The notes below the pieces were generated by a model that was not told the DNA's origin, did no database searches, and saw only the letters and a list, made by a program, of their open reading frames with translations. From Agromyces ramosus (GTDB lineage Bacteria; Actinomycetota; Actinomycetes; Actinomycetales; Microbacteriaceae), in NCBI RefSeq assembly GCF_004216665.1, contig NZ_SGWY01000003.1:124001-188000 (forward strand): a DNA stretch of 64,000 nucleotides, in the 5' to 3' direction. Positions 23,646-32,162 of the stretch are shown here, piece after piece. Position 1 is the first letter of the stretch, and the number at the start of each line of letters is the position of its first letter. The translations under genes and the position numbers were made by a program.

Positions 23646-23960
23646 ATGCCGCAGCACCCAGCCGGATTCGTCGAGGCCGTGCTCGCCGTGGTCGACGACA
23701 TCCCGCCGGGGTGCGTGGCGACCTACGGCGACGTCGCCGCCATCCTGGGCTCACGCGGCGCGCGGGCCGTCGGCCAGGTGATGGCGAGGTACGGCTCGGA
23801 GGTCCCGTGGTGGCGCGTCGTGCGCGCCGGGGGCCGTCCGCCGGCGGGTCATGCCGCCGCGGCTCGCCCGCGCTACGAGGCCGAGGGCACGCCGATCGTC
23901 GCGACGTCCGACGATGACGGCTACCGCATCGCGATCGCGCGGTGCCGCTGGCGCCCGTGA
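23646..23960 (+). CDS. Alkyltransferase-like protein (ATL), MGMT-related
   Basis: 104 residues. GCVATYGDVAAILGSRGARAVGQVM is the helix-turn-helix of O6-alkylguanine transferases, and PWWRVVRAGG occupies the active-site position. The catalytic Cys of PCHRV is replaced by Trp, the hallmark of ATL proteins, which bind O6-alkylguanine and flag it for nucleotide excision repair without removing the alkyl group. It follows the GNAT gene in a probable two-gene operon. Confidence 0.88.
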   Translation: MPQHPAGFVEAVLAVVDDIPPGCVATYGDVAAILGSRGARAVGQVMARYGSEVPWWRVVRAGGRPPAGHAAAARPRYEAEGTPIVATSDDDGYRIAIARCRWRP

Positions 23961-23982
23961 GGGCTCCGCACGCAGGTCGTGG

Positions 23983-25776
23983 TCACGGCTCGAGCGGCGC
24001 TCCGAGCGGGATCCGCATGGTGAGCGTGGTGCCCGCCCCCGGCGGGCTCTCGAGTTCGAGCGTGCCGCCGACCGCGTCGACGCGGTCGCCGATGCCGAGC
24101 ATGCCCGTGCCCGCCTCGAGCGAGGCGCCGCCCGCCCCGTTGTCGCGCACCACGAGCTGGAGCTCGTCGTCGACGACGTGGGCGCGCACCCAGGCCCGAC
24201 TCGCCCCCGAGTGCTTCGCCACGTTGGCGAGCGCCTCGGCGAGCACGAAGTAGGCGGTCGACTCGATGAGCTCCGGCAGGCGCCCCTCGGCCTGCACGTC
24301 GACCTCGACCGGCACGGGGCACCGCCCCGCGAGCTCGGGCACGGCGAGGGCGAGGCCGCCCGACGAGAGCAGGCTGGGGTGGATGCCGTGCGCGAGCTCG
24401 CGAAGCTCCCTGAGCGCCATGTTCAGCATGGTGATGGTGCCCTCGAGCTCCGTCGCGAGCTGCACCTCGTCGGTGTCCCGCGCGGTGTTCGCGGCGAGCC
24501 GCAGTCGCATACCCAGCGACACCAGGTGCTGCTGGGCGCCGTCGTGCAGGTCGCGCTCGATGCGCCGCCTCGCCTCGACGCCCGCTTCCACGATGCGCTG
24601 GCGCGACTGGCGGACCTGCTCGAGGGTGCGCTCGATCTCGGAGCGCAGGCGCCCGTTGTCGACCGAGAGCCGTAGGGCGCTGGACACCCCGTCCAGGAGT
24701 CGCATGTTGTCGGTGAGCACCCGGTCGTGCCGGATGAGGGCGATCGGCGCGCCGAGCGGCGATGCCACGGGCAGGATGCTGTGGCTGCCGCGCGGGTTGG
24801 CGTCGGCCGGCTCGATGGGGGTTCCCGCGGCATCCGCGTACCTGCCCCGCTCCTCGTCCCACCAGTAGACGCGCACGGACGCGTCGCGGAGGGTGCGGGC
24901 GAGCGACTCGGCCCAGAGGCCCCGGTCGGCGCCCTCCCGGGTGATGCGCATGAGGTCGGCGACCCGCGCGCGCATGTTGCGGGCGTGGGCCACGCCCGCG
25001 TCGAAGCTCACCGGGATGGAGGCCATCGCGATGAGCGAGACCGTGGCCAACACGGTGTCGGCCGTGCTCGCGGTCGCGTAGGTGACGACCTGCGCCGCGA
25101 GCGTGACTGCCCACACGAAGAGCGCGAGGGGCATCAGGAACGCGACGGTGCGTGCGGGCACGCTCGCACGCACCCAGCGCACGAGCAGGCGTGCGGCGAT
25201 GACCAGGGCGAGCGCACCGCCGACCACGCGGTAGCCGTTGTCGATGAGGGAGAACAGCGCCGGCGCATCGGCCACCTGGTAGGGGTTCGGACTGACGCAG
25301 TCGCAACCGACGTCCTGGGGGCCGGCGAGCAGGACCACCCCGAGCAGGTTCACGAGCGAGGCGACCAGGGCGATCCCCGCGATCCAGCGGTCGAACCGGT
25401 CGCCGAGGTACCCCTTCGGATAGACCATCACCAGGATGCCCGCGATCACCGCCCACCAGAGGTCGACGCCGCGCACGATCGGCCACAGCCAGTCGATGCC
25501 GCCGATGACGTAGTAGATCGACTGCGGGATCCACAGCACGACGAACGCCACCATGAGCCGCGGCGGAACCCGGGTGGGACTGATCCGCCACGCCACGCCC
25601 GCGCACGCGGCGAACACGAGCGGCACGATCGCGTGCAGCGTCGTGTACGACACCTCTGGGCGATCCTCGACGGGCGTCGCCTGGAAGCCCGCGATCTCCA
25701 TCCACAGGCTGAGCGCGACGACGGCGACGATGACGGCGGTGCGCCTGGCGATCCGGCCTTTGCGGCCGGGAGCCAT
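23983..25776 (-). CDS. Membrane histidine kinase of the NarX/DesK type
   Basis: About 597 residues. Six to seven N-terminal transmembrane segments (to about residue 265) precede a GAF-like linker. The dimerisation/phosphoacceptor region RRIERDLHDGAQQHLVSLG (HisKA_3) and an HATPase_c domain with AEALANVAKHSGASRAWV, DNGAGGA and GTGMLGIGDRVDAVGG follow. It senses a signal in or at the membrane and phosphorylates the regulator encoded immediately upstream. Its ATG shares a base with the regulator stop (TGATG); a GTG one codon earlier is possible. Confidence 0.92.
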   Translation of the reverse strand: MAPGRKGRIARRTAVIVAVVALSLWMEIAGFQATPVEDRPEVSYTTLHAIVPLVFAACAGVAWRISPTRVPPRLMVAFVVLWIPQSIYYVIGGIDWLWPIVRGVDLWWAVIAGILVMVYPKGYLGDRFDRWIAGIALVASLVNLLGVVLLAGPQDVGCDCVSPNPYQVADAPALFSLIDNGYRVVGGALALVIAARLLVRWVRASVPARTVAFLMPLALFVWAVTLAAQVVTYATASTADTVLATVSLIAMASIPVSFDAGVAHARNMRARVADLMRITREGADRGLWAESLARTLRDASVRVYWWDEERGRYADAAGTPIEPADANPRGSHSILPVASPLGAPIALIRHDRVLTDNMRLLDGVSSALRLSVDNGRLRSEIERTLEQVRQSRQRIVEAGVEARRRIERDLHDGAQQHLVSLGMRLRLAANTARDTDEVQLATELEGTITMLNMALRELRELAHGIHPSLLSSGGLALAVPELAGRCPVPVEVDVQAEGRLPELIESTAYFVLAEALANVAKHSGASRAWVRAHVVDDELQLVVRDNGAGGASLEAGTGMLGIGDRVDAVGGTLELESPPGAGTTLTMRIPLGAPLEP

Positions 25777-26438
25777 CACCGTTCGCCGAGGAGCGTGAGC
25801 ACGGCGAGCACGCGACGGTGATGCTCGGGCGACTCCTCGAGGTCGAGCTTCTGCAGGATGCTCCGCACGTGCGTCTCGACCGTCTTCAGGCCGAGGAAGA
25901 GGGTCTGGGCGATGCCGCCGTTGGAGTACCCCTGCGCCATGAGCTCGAGCACCGAGCGCTCCCGCTCGGTGAGGCGCGAGAGCGGGTCGTCGGCGCGGGT
26001 GCGCTTGACGAGCTGCTCCACGACCTCGGGGTCGACGACCGAGCCGCCGGATGCCACCGTCTCGACCGCGCGCACGAGCGTCTGCGGTTCCGAGACCCGC
26101 TCCTTCAGCAGGTACCCGGTGCCGCTTCCCGCCTGCATGACGCGCAGCGCGTACTCGGGGGTCGCGTACATCGACAGCAGGAGCACCCCGATCGTCGAGC
26201 CCTCGGCGCGCATCGCCTCGAGGGCGGTGATGCCCTCATCGCGGTAGGTCGGCGGCATCCGGATGTCGAGCACCGCCGCGTCGATGCCGCCGCCGCGGAC
26301 CACCTCGAGCAGCTCGTCGCCGGTGCCCACCGACGCGACCACGTCGATGCCGCCGCCCTCGAGCACCTTCGCGATGCCCTCGCGGAGCAGGAGCGCGTCG
26401 TCGGCGATCGCGACGCGCAGGGGCCGAGCGTCGTCCAT
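25776..26438 (-). CDS. NarL/LuxR-type response regulator
   Basis: 220 residues. The receiver domain has ADDALLLREG (acidic pocket), the phospho-acceptor in AAVLDIRMPP, a Ser switch residue in LLLSMYATPE and Lys in YLLKERV. The C-terminal LuxR-type helix-turn-helix is LTERERSVLELMAQGYSNGG and LFLGLKTVETHVRSI. GGAGG lies 4 bases before the ATG. With the downstream kinase it forms a two-component system; targets are not evident. Confidence 0.94.
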   Translation of the reverse strand: MDDARPLRVAIADDALLLREGIAKVLEGGGIDVVASVGTGDELLEVVRGGGIDAAVLDIRMPPTYRDEGITALEAMRAEGSTIGVLLLSMYATPEYALRVMQAGSGTGYLLKERVSEPQTLVRAVETVASGGSVVDPEVVEQLVKRTRADDPLSRLTERERSVLELMAQGYSNGGIAQTLFLGLKTVETHVRSILQKLDLEESPEHHRRVLAVLTLLGER

Positions 26439-26711
26439 CGCACCTCCGTCCGATGGCAGGGGCGACCGTTCGGGGGTCGCCACCCGCCTCTGCCGAGGGT
26501 ATCGCGTCGGCCGTCCCGGCCGTCGGTCCCAGTTCTGGGGGTATTCGAGCCCTCGTCCGGGATTCAGTGACAGCACCCACGGGCTCGGGGTGGCCGCCCG
26601 GATCCGGCCGGGTCGGTGCCCCGCGAGGATCGCGTCATGTCCACCATCGATCGCGTCCGGACCATCCGGAGGCCGGCTCGCCTCCGAACCACACCGGGAA
26701 GGGACACCCCG

Positions 26712-28013
26712 ATGACCACCGCACTCGCAGAACGATCCCGCCGCATCGCGACGCGGGTCGCCCGCACCACCTCGGCACTCCACGACGGGCCGGCGCCCGA
26801 GCTGCCGCCGCACCGCGAGCTCGCGCGACGCGAGCTCGCCGCCTACGCCTCCCGCATCCACCTCACCGACCTGGTGCGCGAGCACGGCAGCCCGCTCTTC
26901 GTGGTCGACGTCGACCGCGTGACCACCCAGCTGCTCGCGCTGCGGCGCGAGCTGCCCGAGGCGCAGATCCACTTCGCGACCACGTCGCTCCCCCACCCCG
27001 CCGTGATCCGGGCGGTCGACGCCTTCGGCGCGAGCTTCGGGGTCGCATCCCGCGGCGAGATCGACCTGCTCGAGCGCGAGGGCGTGGCGATCGGTCGGTG
27101 CCTGCACGCGAACCCGGTCAAGTCCGTCGCCGACATCACGGGCGCGTACCTGCGGGGCATCCGCACCTTCGTCGTCGACCGCCCCGACGAGGTGGCGAAG
27201 TTCCGGGGCCTCGCGTCGGACTACTCCGTGCTCATCCGACTGTCGTTCCCGAACCCCCGCGCGACGGCCGACCCCTCGTCGAGCTTCGGCATCGCCCCCG
27301 AGGAGGCCGGCGGCCTCGTCGAGCACTGCCTGCGCGCGGGGCTGCGCGTGTCGGGCTTCACCTTCCACGTCGGCAGCCAGACCGTGTCGGCGGCACCGTG
27401 GGTGCACGCCATCCGCCGCACCCTCGCGCTCATGCGCCGGCTCGAGCACGCCCACGGCATCCGCTTCGACACCCTCGACCTCGGCGGCGGCTTCCCGGTC
27501 GAGTACGACGAACCGGTGCCCTCGCTCGGCGAGCTCGCCCGCGGCATCCGCGCTGCGCTCTCGGCCGCCCCGAGGCGGTACCGCATCATCATCGAGCCGG
27601 GGCGGTTCGTCGCTGCTCGGGCCATGACGCTCGTGACGCGGGTCGTGGGCACCGCCGACCGCCTCGACGGCCGCTGGGCGTACCTCGACGAGGGCGTCGA
27701 CGGCGCCTACGCGAACATCCCGGCCGAGGACGTGCACGCGCTCGTCTTCGCCGGCTCCGAGCTCGACGTGCAGCCGCCGGCCGACGAGACCGGCGAACGC
27801 GCGACCCGACGACTGCGCGACCACCGTCGCGAGCCCGTCACGCTCGCCGGCCCGACCGCCGACGGCGTCGACGTCGTGGCGCGTCGCCTCCCGCTCCCGC
27901 CGCTCGCGGTGGGCGACCTGCTGCTCAGCCCGATGATGGGCGCCTGCACCGCCACCACCGCCGCCGGGTTCAACGGCATCGCGCCGACGCCCATCGTCGT
28001 GGTCCCGTCCTGA
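26712..28013 (+). CDS. Ornithine/diaminopimelate decarboxylase homologue lacking catalytic residues
   Basis: 433 residues of the alanine-racemase-fold (group IV, type III PLP) decarboxylases. FGVASRGEIDLL, FHVGSQT (His219), LDLGGGFPVEYD, IIEPGRFVAARA and GFNG keep the barrel and PLP-phosphate motifs. The PLP lysine of the usual AVKAN motif is missing: the aligned stretch is HFATTSLPHPAV with Thr91. The catalytic Cys of GPTCDG is Ala383 (GPTADGVD), and the Tyr of GAYT is Cys412 (GACT). It is probably not an active decarboxylase; a binding or regulatory role is possible. ATG 26712 is chosen for the AAGGGA upstream; ATG 26637 and GTG 26616 are alternatives. Divergent from the two-component genes. 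Confidence 0.8.
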   Translation: MTTALAERSRRIATRVARTTSALHDGPAPELPPHRELARRELAAYASRIHLTDLVREHGSPLFVVDVDRVTTQLLALRRELPEAQIHFATTSLPHPAVIRAVDAFGASFGVASRGEIDLLEREGVAIGRCLHANPVKSVADITGAYLRGIRTFVVDRPDEVAKFRGLASDYSVLIRLSFPNPRATADPSSSFGIAPEEAGGLVEHCLRAGLRVSGFTFHVGSQTVSAAPWVHAIRRTLALMRRLEHAHGIRFDTLDLGGGFPVEYDEPVPSLGELARGIRAALSAAPRRYRIIIEPGRFVAARAMTLVTRVVGTADRLDGRWAYLDEGVDGAYANIPAEDVHALVFAGSELDVQPPADETGERATRRLRDHRREPVTLAGPTADGVDVVARRLPLPPLAVGDLLLSPMMGACTATTAAGFNGIAPTPIVVVPS

Positions 28014-28022
28014 GCCGCACGG

Positions 28023-29831
28023 TCACACGAGCGAGTCGCGCCACGCCGCGTGCAGGGCCGCGAACCGCCCGGACCCGCCGATGAGCTCGGAGGGTGCGCC
28101 GTCCTCGACGATGCGGCCGTGCTCCATCACGAGCACGCGGTCGGCGATCGCGACCGTCGACAGGCGGTGCGCGATGATCACGGCGGTGCGGTCGGCCAGC
28201 AGCGACTGCAGGCCCTCCTGCACGAGGCGCTCGCTCGGGATGTCGAGCGAGGAGGTCGCCTCATCGAGGATCAGCACCGCCGGGTCGGCCAGGAACGCGC
28301 GCGCGAACGAGATCAGCTGGCGCTGCCCCGCGCTCACGCGCCCGCCGCGCTTGTTCACGTCGGTGTCGTAGCCGTTGGGCAGCCCCTCGATGAACTCGTG
28401 CGCGCCCACGGCCTTCGCGGACGCCACGATCTCGTCGTACGACGCGTCGGGCCTGCCGAGCGCGATGTTGTCGGCCACCGACCCCGAGAACAGGTACGCC
28501 TCCTGCGTGACCATGACGATCGCGCGGCGCAGGTCCTTCGGGTGCAGCGACCGGAGGTCGACCCCGTCGAGGTCCACCACGCCGTCGCTCGGGTCGTAGA
28601 ACCGGGCGATGAGCTTGGCGAGGGTCGACTTGCCCGCACCGGTCGACCCGACGAGCGCCACCGTCTGCCCGGCGGGGAGGTCGAGGTCGAAGCGCGGCAG
28701 GACCACGCGATCGGGCGTGTAGGCGAACTCCACGCCCTCGAACCGGACGTGCCCGCGCGCCTTCCACAGGTCGACCGGGTGCGCCGGGTCGGGCACGCTC
28801 GGCTCCTCCTCGAGCACGCCAGAGATCTTCTCGAGCGCGGATGCCGCGGACTGGTAGGAGTTGTAGAACATCGCGAGCTCCTCCATCGGGTCGAAGAAGC
28901 GCTTCGTGTAGAGCACCGTGGCGAGCAGCACGCCGACCTCGAGGGCGCCGTCGACCACCCGGAATCCGCCCACCAGCAGCACGACCGCGACCGCGATGTT
29001 GCCGATGAGGGCGAGCGACGGGTTGTAGACGGCGAACAGCCCGAGCACGCGCGCGTTCACGTCGCGGTAGTCCTCGACGAGGTCGCCGAACTCCCGCTCG
29101 TTGCGGCGCTGGGTGCGGAACGCCTGCACCGCGCGGATGCCCGTCATCGTCTCGACGAACTTCACGATGAGGCTCGCGCTCGCGACGCGGGAGCGGCGGA
29201 ACATCTTCTGCGAGCGCACCTGGAACCACCGCGTGAGCAGCGCGAGCGGCACGAGCGTCGCCAGGAGCACGAGCCCCGACACCCAGTCGAGCCACACGAG
29301 CGCGATCGCGGTGAACACCATGTAGAGCACGCCGCGCACGAGCTGGTTGATTCCTTCGTCGAGCAGCTCCCGGATCGCGTCGAGGTCGCTCGTCTGTCGC
29401 GAGATGATGCGTCCCGACGTGTACGACTCGTGGAACTCGAGCGAGAGCTTCTGCGTGTGCAGGAACACGCGCGTGCGCAGTTCGATGAGCACCGCCTGGC
29501 TGATGCGGGCGGCCAGGCTGATGTACCACGCGATGAGGAACGCGCCGACCGCGCCGGTCACGAGGTAGGCGAGCCCGGCGAGCCCGACGGGCATCCAGTC
29601 CTGCTGCATGAGCGCCGGCAGTCCCTGGTCGATGCCGTACGCGATGATCGCCGGGCCGGCGACCTGCGCGGCCGTGGACACGACGATGATCGCCAGGGTG
29701 AGCCAGAGCTGCGCGCGCAGCGGTTGCAGCAGCGACCCGAGGAGACGCAGGCTGCGCGTGCGGATCTGGCGGGACTCCGCCGTGGTGTACTCGTGGCGCT
29801 CCTCGCCCTGCACGCCGGTCACGGTGCTCAT
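28023..29831 (-). CDS. ABC exporter half-transporter with canonical catalytic site
   Basis: 602 residues: six transmembrane helices (about 35-320) then an ATPase domain with Walker [16 protein letters not shown], a Q-loop in [12 protein letters not shown], a slightly unusual signature [14 protein letters not shown], and Walker [13 protein letters not shown] with the catalytic Glu. It pairs with the half-transporter encoded directly upstream; its start overlaps that gene by ATGA. Such heterodimers export drugs, lipids or peptides; the substrate is unknown here. Confidence 0.93.
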   Translation of the reverse strand: MSTVTGVQGEERHEYTTAESRQIRTRSLRLLGSLLQPLRAQLWLTLAIIVVSTAAQVAGPAIIAYGIDQGLPALMQQDWMPVGLAGLAYLVTGAVGAFLIAWYISLAARISQAVLIELRTRVFLHTQKLSLEFHESYTSGRIISRQTSDLDAIRELLDEGINQLVRGVLYMVFTAIALVWLDWVSGLVLLATLVPLALLTRWFQVRSQKMFRRSRVASASLIVKFVETMTGIRAVQAFRTQRRNEREFGDLVEDYRDVNARVLGLFAVYNPSLALIGNIAVAVVLLVGGFRVVDGALEVGVLLATVLYTKRFFDPMEELAMFYNSYQSAASALEKISGVLEEEPSVPDPAHPVDLWKARGHVRFEGVEFAYTPDRVVLPRFDLDLPAGQTVALVGSTGAGKSTLAKLIARFYDPSDGVVDLDGVDLRSLHPKDLRRAIVMVTQEAYLFSGSVADNIALGRPDASYDEIVASAKAVGAHEFIEGLPNGYDTDVNKRGGRVSAGQRQLISFARAFLADPAVLILDEATSSLDIPSERLVQEGLQSLLADRTAVIIAHRLSTVAIADRVLVMEHGRIVEDGAPSELIGGSGRFAALHAAWRDSLV

Positions 29832-31732
29832 CGGATCGCCTCCTTCCGTTCGGCCGGTTCGACCGTTTCCATCGGTTCCGCGTCGTCGATGAGGTCGGAT
29901 GCCCCGGCCTGCTCGCGTCGCTCCTCGTCCTCGAGGCTCGAGATGACGAATCGGTAGTGCTCCGACTCGCGCAGGAGCTCCGAGTGCGTGCCGACCGCCG
30001 TGATGCGGCCCTCCTCGAGGAGGGCGACCCGGTCGGCGAGCATGACCGTCGACGGGCGGTGCGCGACGATGAGCGCCGTCGTCGACGACAGCACGTCGCG
30101 CAACTCCGCCTCGACCCTCGCCTCGGTCGCCACGTCGAGCGCCGACAGCGGGTCGTCGAGCACGAGCACCGCTGGCTTCGCCGCGACGGCCCGCGCGAGC
30201 GCGAGGCGCTGCCGCTGGCCGCCCGAGAGGCTCATGCCCTCCTCCCCGACCTTCGTCGCGACGCCGTCGGGCAGGCCGTGGACGAACCCGGCCTGCGCGA
30301 TGCGCAGCGCCTCGTCGAGCACGCGGTCGGCCTCCGCCCGCGTCGCCGGGTCGTCGCCCGCGAGTTCGGGGCGGCCGAGCAGCACGTTGTCGCGCACGGA
30401 GGCGGAGAACAGCGTGGCGTCCTCGAACGCCATCGCGATGTGCGTGCGCAGCTCCTCTCGCGTGAGCGCTCGCACGTCGACACCGTCGAGGGTCACCGAG
30501 CCCGACGTCACGTCGTAGAGGCGGGTGGTGAGGGCCGTCATCGTCGTCTTGCCGCAGCCGGTGAGCCCGACGAGCGCCATGGTCTCACCGGGTCGGAGCA
30601 CGAGGTCGATCCCGTCGAGGAGGTCGCCGAAGCGTTCGGGCGAGTCCTGGTAGCGGAAGTGCACGGCGTTGAACGCGAGCTCGCCGCGCGGACGCTCCAC
30701 CGACACGGAACGTGCCGGATCGGTGACCGAGTTCTCGCTGTCCATGATGTCGAAGAACCGGTCGGTCGCGGTGCGCGCGTCGAGCGAGAACGCGAGCAGG
30801 AACCCGATCGACTCGATCGGCCACGCGAGCACCGCGGCGGTGGCGAAGAAGGCGACGAGCTGGCCGACCGTGAGCTCCCCCTGCGACGCGAGCCAGACCC
30901 CGAGCACGAGGCAGATCGACAGGGCCACCGTGGGCACGATGAGGATCCAGACCCAGATGTTCGCATCGAGGCGGGCCTTCTCGATCTCGGTCGACCGCAG
31001 CTGCTCCGCCTGCGCGCGGAACGAGCTCAGGGCGTGCTTGCCGCGGCCGAACGCCTTCAGCACCCGGATGCCGTGCACCGACTCCTCGACCGCCGTGGCG
31101 AGGTCGCCCGACTGGTCCTGGCTCCGGCGGGAGACCTCCGAGTAGCGGCCCTCGAAGCGGTAGCCGACGATCCAGAGGGGCACGGAGCACACGAGGTACA
31201 CGAGGCCCAGCACCCAGCTCATCGAGATGAGGATCGCCGCGCCGACGAGGATGACGACGAGGTTCATGACGAGCAGCACGAGGCCGAACGCGAGCCACCG
31301 GCGGATGAGCCCGAGGTCGCTCACCGCGCGGGAGAGCAGCTGGCCGCTCGGCCAGCGGTCGTGGAAGCTCACGGGGAGGTCCTGCAGCTTCGCGTACAGC
31401 GCGTTGCGCATGCGCGCCTCCACGCGCGTGGTCGGCGTGAGCACGAGCCAGCGGCGCAGGGCGAACATCGCCGCCTCGCCGGCACCGAGCGCGAGCACGA
31501 GCAGCGAGAGCGGCACGACCGCCTCGCGGTCGCCGTCGGCGAGGGGGCCGTCGACGATCGACTCGAGCACCTGCGGGATCGCGAGCGCGATGAGCTGCGC
31601 GACGAGGTAGGCCGCCATGCTGCCGACGATGGCGATCATGGCGGGGCCGACGTAGGTGCGCAGCCTGAAGAGTGCGCGCACGGTGCCGACGCGCGCCGGA
31701 GAGGGGTCGTGGTGGTGCGGGGTGGCGGACAA
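29828..31732 (-). CDS. ABC exporter half-transporter with degenerate catalytic site
   Basis: 634 residues with six transmembrane helices and an ATPase domain: Walker [16 protein letters not shown], signature [14 protein letters not shown], Walker [13 protein letters not shown]. The Walker B catalytic Glu is Asp, while the partner has a changed signature (VSAGQ), the asymmetric arrangement known from heterodimeric exporters such as TM287/288 and BmrCD. The TTG start at 31732 is supported by GGAAGGA upstream. A leader-like ORF and hairpins precede it on the same strand. Confidence 0.92.
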   Translation of the reverse strand: MSATPHHHDPSPARVGTVRALFRLRTYVGPAMIAIVGSMAAYLVAQLIALAIPQVLESIVDGPLADGDREAVVPLSLLVLALGAGEAAMFALRRWLVLTPTTRVEARMRNALYAKLQDLPVSFHDRWPSGQLLSRAVSDLGLIRRWLAFGLVLLVMNLVVILVGAAILISMSWVLGLVYLVCSVPLWIVGYRFEGRYSEVSRRSQDQSGDLATAVEESVHGIRVLKAFGRGKHALSSFRAQAEQLRSTEIEKARLDANIWVWILIVPTVALSICLVLGVWLASQGELTVGQLVAFFATAAVLAWPIESIGFLLAFSLDARTATDRFFDIMDSENSVTDPARSVSVERPRGELAFNAVHFRYQDSPERFGDLLDGIDLVLRPGETMALVGLTGCGKTTMTALTTRLYDVTSGSVTLDGVDVRALTREELRTHIAMAFEDATLFSASVRDNVLLGRPELAGDDPATRAEADRVLDEALRIAQAGFVHGLPDGVATKVGEEGMSLSGGQRQRLALARAVAAKPAVLVLDDPLSALDVATEARVEAELRDVLSSTTALIVAHRPSTVMLADRVALLEEGRITAVGTHSELLRESEHYRFVISSLEDEERREQAGASDLIDDAEPMETVEPAERKEAIR

Positions 31733-31752
31733 GCCGGTTCCTTCCGGAAGAG

Positions 31753-31862
31753 CGTCGTGGCGTCCTCGTGGGACGTCGGACGACGTGTCTGATCGAGCGG
31801 ACGCGCGCGCGCTGGCGGCGTCGGGATGCGGGGATACCGCGGAATGTGCAGGCTGCGCCTGC
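31753..31862 (-). promoter_or_regulatory. Hairpins between the leader ORF and the ABC exporter
   Basis: CGTCGT (31753-31758) with ACGACG (3180-81 region, 31780-31785) encloses GTCC (31762-31765) paired with GGAC (31771-31774), a two-stage hairpin about 20 bases before the exporter start. A tighter hairpin, GCAGGC/GCCTGC with a 3-base loop, occupies 31848-31862 just after the leader ORF stop. The layout would suit translation-controlled attenuation. Confidence 0.5.
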
Positions 31863-31878
31863 GGGGCTGGGGCGGAAG

Positions 31879-31962
31879 CTACCCGGAGATGCCCTCGGCG
31901 GGGAGGACCGGACGGGCAGCGCCGTCGACCGCGACCTGGCGGGCGTAGCTGTCTGTCTGCAT
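31879..31962 (-). CDS. 27-residue leader-like peptide upstream of the ABC exporter
   Basis: The frame starts ATG at 31962 with a perfect AGGAGG 5 bases upstream, the best ribosome site in the neighbourhood. It encodes [14 protein letters not shown] and then a short tail ending EGISG before TAG. Of 26 sense codons after the Met, 23 end in G or C, as expected for real coding sequence here. It lies on the exporter strand, 146 bases before the first exporter gene, with hairpins between. It could be a regulatory leader peptide or a small functional or exported peptide. I do not recognise the sequence. Confidence 0.6.
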   Translation of the reverse strand: MQTDSYARQVAVDGAARPVLPAEGISG

Positions 31963-32162
31963 GGTGTCCTCCTGCGTCGTCGTCTGCGAACCCTCACGGC
32001 CACCGGGTGTCGCGCGATGGCCAGCCCTTCAGACTAGGGGGTGGGAGCGCTCGCGTGCAAGACCGGCTTCCCCGATAGGCTGTGCGAATTCGTCGGCGCG
32101 CGGGGCGGAGCCCTGCACCATCCCGCTCGCGCGCGCCCGGACCGACGTCACGAGGAGATCGC

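Noticed and set aside
26616-26711. N-terminal extension of the decarboxylase-like protein
   Set aside because: The extension is Arg/Pro-rich, lacks similarity to the family, and the ATG at 26712 has the better upstream context.
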